Of a stretch of 7,492 nucleotides of DNA, positions 7,309 through 7,492 are shown in pieces. Position 1 is the first letter of the stretch, and the number at the start of each line of letters is the position of its first letter. Origin of the DNA: Gammaproteobacteria bacterium. GTDB taxonomy: Bacteria > Pseudomonadota > Gammaproteobacteria > CAISUE01. Below the pieces are notes generated by a model, which saw only the letters and a program-made list of their open reading frames with translations, was not told where the DNA came from and did not search any database. A program made the position numbers and the translations under genes. Location of the stretch: positions 1-7,492 of the forward strand of contig CANCKG010000025.1 in the NCBI GenBank assembly GCA_947378515.1, read 5' to 3'.

Positions 7309-7492
7309 AAAGTTGACTAGGCAGTCGCGCTAGGTGTAAATCGAGCGAGGAAAGTCCGGGCTCCTTGGACACAGTGTCAGATAATGTCTGGGCAGCGTGA
7401 GCTGACGGCCAGTGCCACAGAAATGATACCGCCGCGTTAATTTATATCAGCTCGGTAAGGGTGAAATGGTGCGGTAAGAGCGCACCGCACTG
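7309..7492 (+). ncRNA. rnpB: RNase P RNA (class A), 5' part, cut by window end
   Basis: This is the catalytic RNA that removes 5' leaders from tRNA precursors, working with the RnpA protein. GAGGAAAGTCCGGGCTCC at 7347-7364 contains the universally conserved 5' strand of helix P4. Further on are the P7-P10 region, including a CAGC/GCTG hairpin capped by GTGA, CCAGTGCCACAGAAA, and GGTAAGGGTGAAA before GGTGCGGTAAGAGCGCACC. All align with E. coli M1 RNA. About half of the molecule is present. Helix P3 looks very short: CGCT/AGCG around 7328-7347 with few additional pairs, against a long P3 in E. coli. The exact 5' end is inferred from the position of the P1-P2 strand. Confidence 0.95.

Overview
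The window reads as ordinary chromosome from a gammaproteobacterium of moderate GC content. The evidence is a coaD–ferredoxin (YfhL-type) pair, a PgsA very close to the enterobacterial form, a QseBC-like two-component system, a WrbA of the kind found in pseudomonads, and the start of a class A RNase P RNA. I cannot place it below class level from sequence alone.

Layout. Positions 1-125 are non-coding and hold an unusually strong 14-bp hairpin and other short repeats. Positions 126-3817 on the minus strand form a tight operon read right to left: OmpR-family response regulator, sensor histidine kinase, then a TPR-repeat protein with a C-terminal SAM-dependent methyltransferase domain. Each gene overlaps the next by about 10 bases. 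Positions 3818-4224 are a divergent intergenic region with promoter candidates for both sides, a small operator-like palindrome and a 14-bp hairpin. From 4225 the plus strand carries mutT, coaD and a 2[4Fe-4S] ferredoxin, all overlapping. After a 125-base gap come pgsA, cdd and wrbA, closely spaced. rnpB starts at about 7309 and is cut by the window end.

How the genes work together. The minus-strand operon looks like a signalling unit: membrane sensor, transcription regulator and a co-translated methyltransferase whose target is unknown. The plus-strand genes are housekeeping: nucleotide-pool sanitation (MutT), coenzyme A synthesis (CoaD), electron transfer (ferredoxin), phosphatidylglycerol synthesis (PgsA), pyrimidine salvage (Cdd) and quinone reduction (WrbA).

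Most notable observation. The 3' end of mutT appears to carry an in-frame insertion of exactly 144 bases (48 codons). It is built almost entirely of palindromes and is flanked by a CAGC direct repeat. It adds a foreign-looking tail to MutT, keeps the original stop codon and its overlap with coaD, and ends just before the coaD ribosome binding site. It resembles in principle the protein-invading palindromic elements known from Rickettsia, or a structured end of an IS200/IS605-type element. No CRISPR array, tRNA, complete insertion sequence or phage gene was seen.
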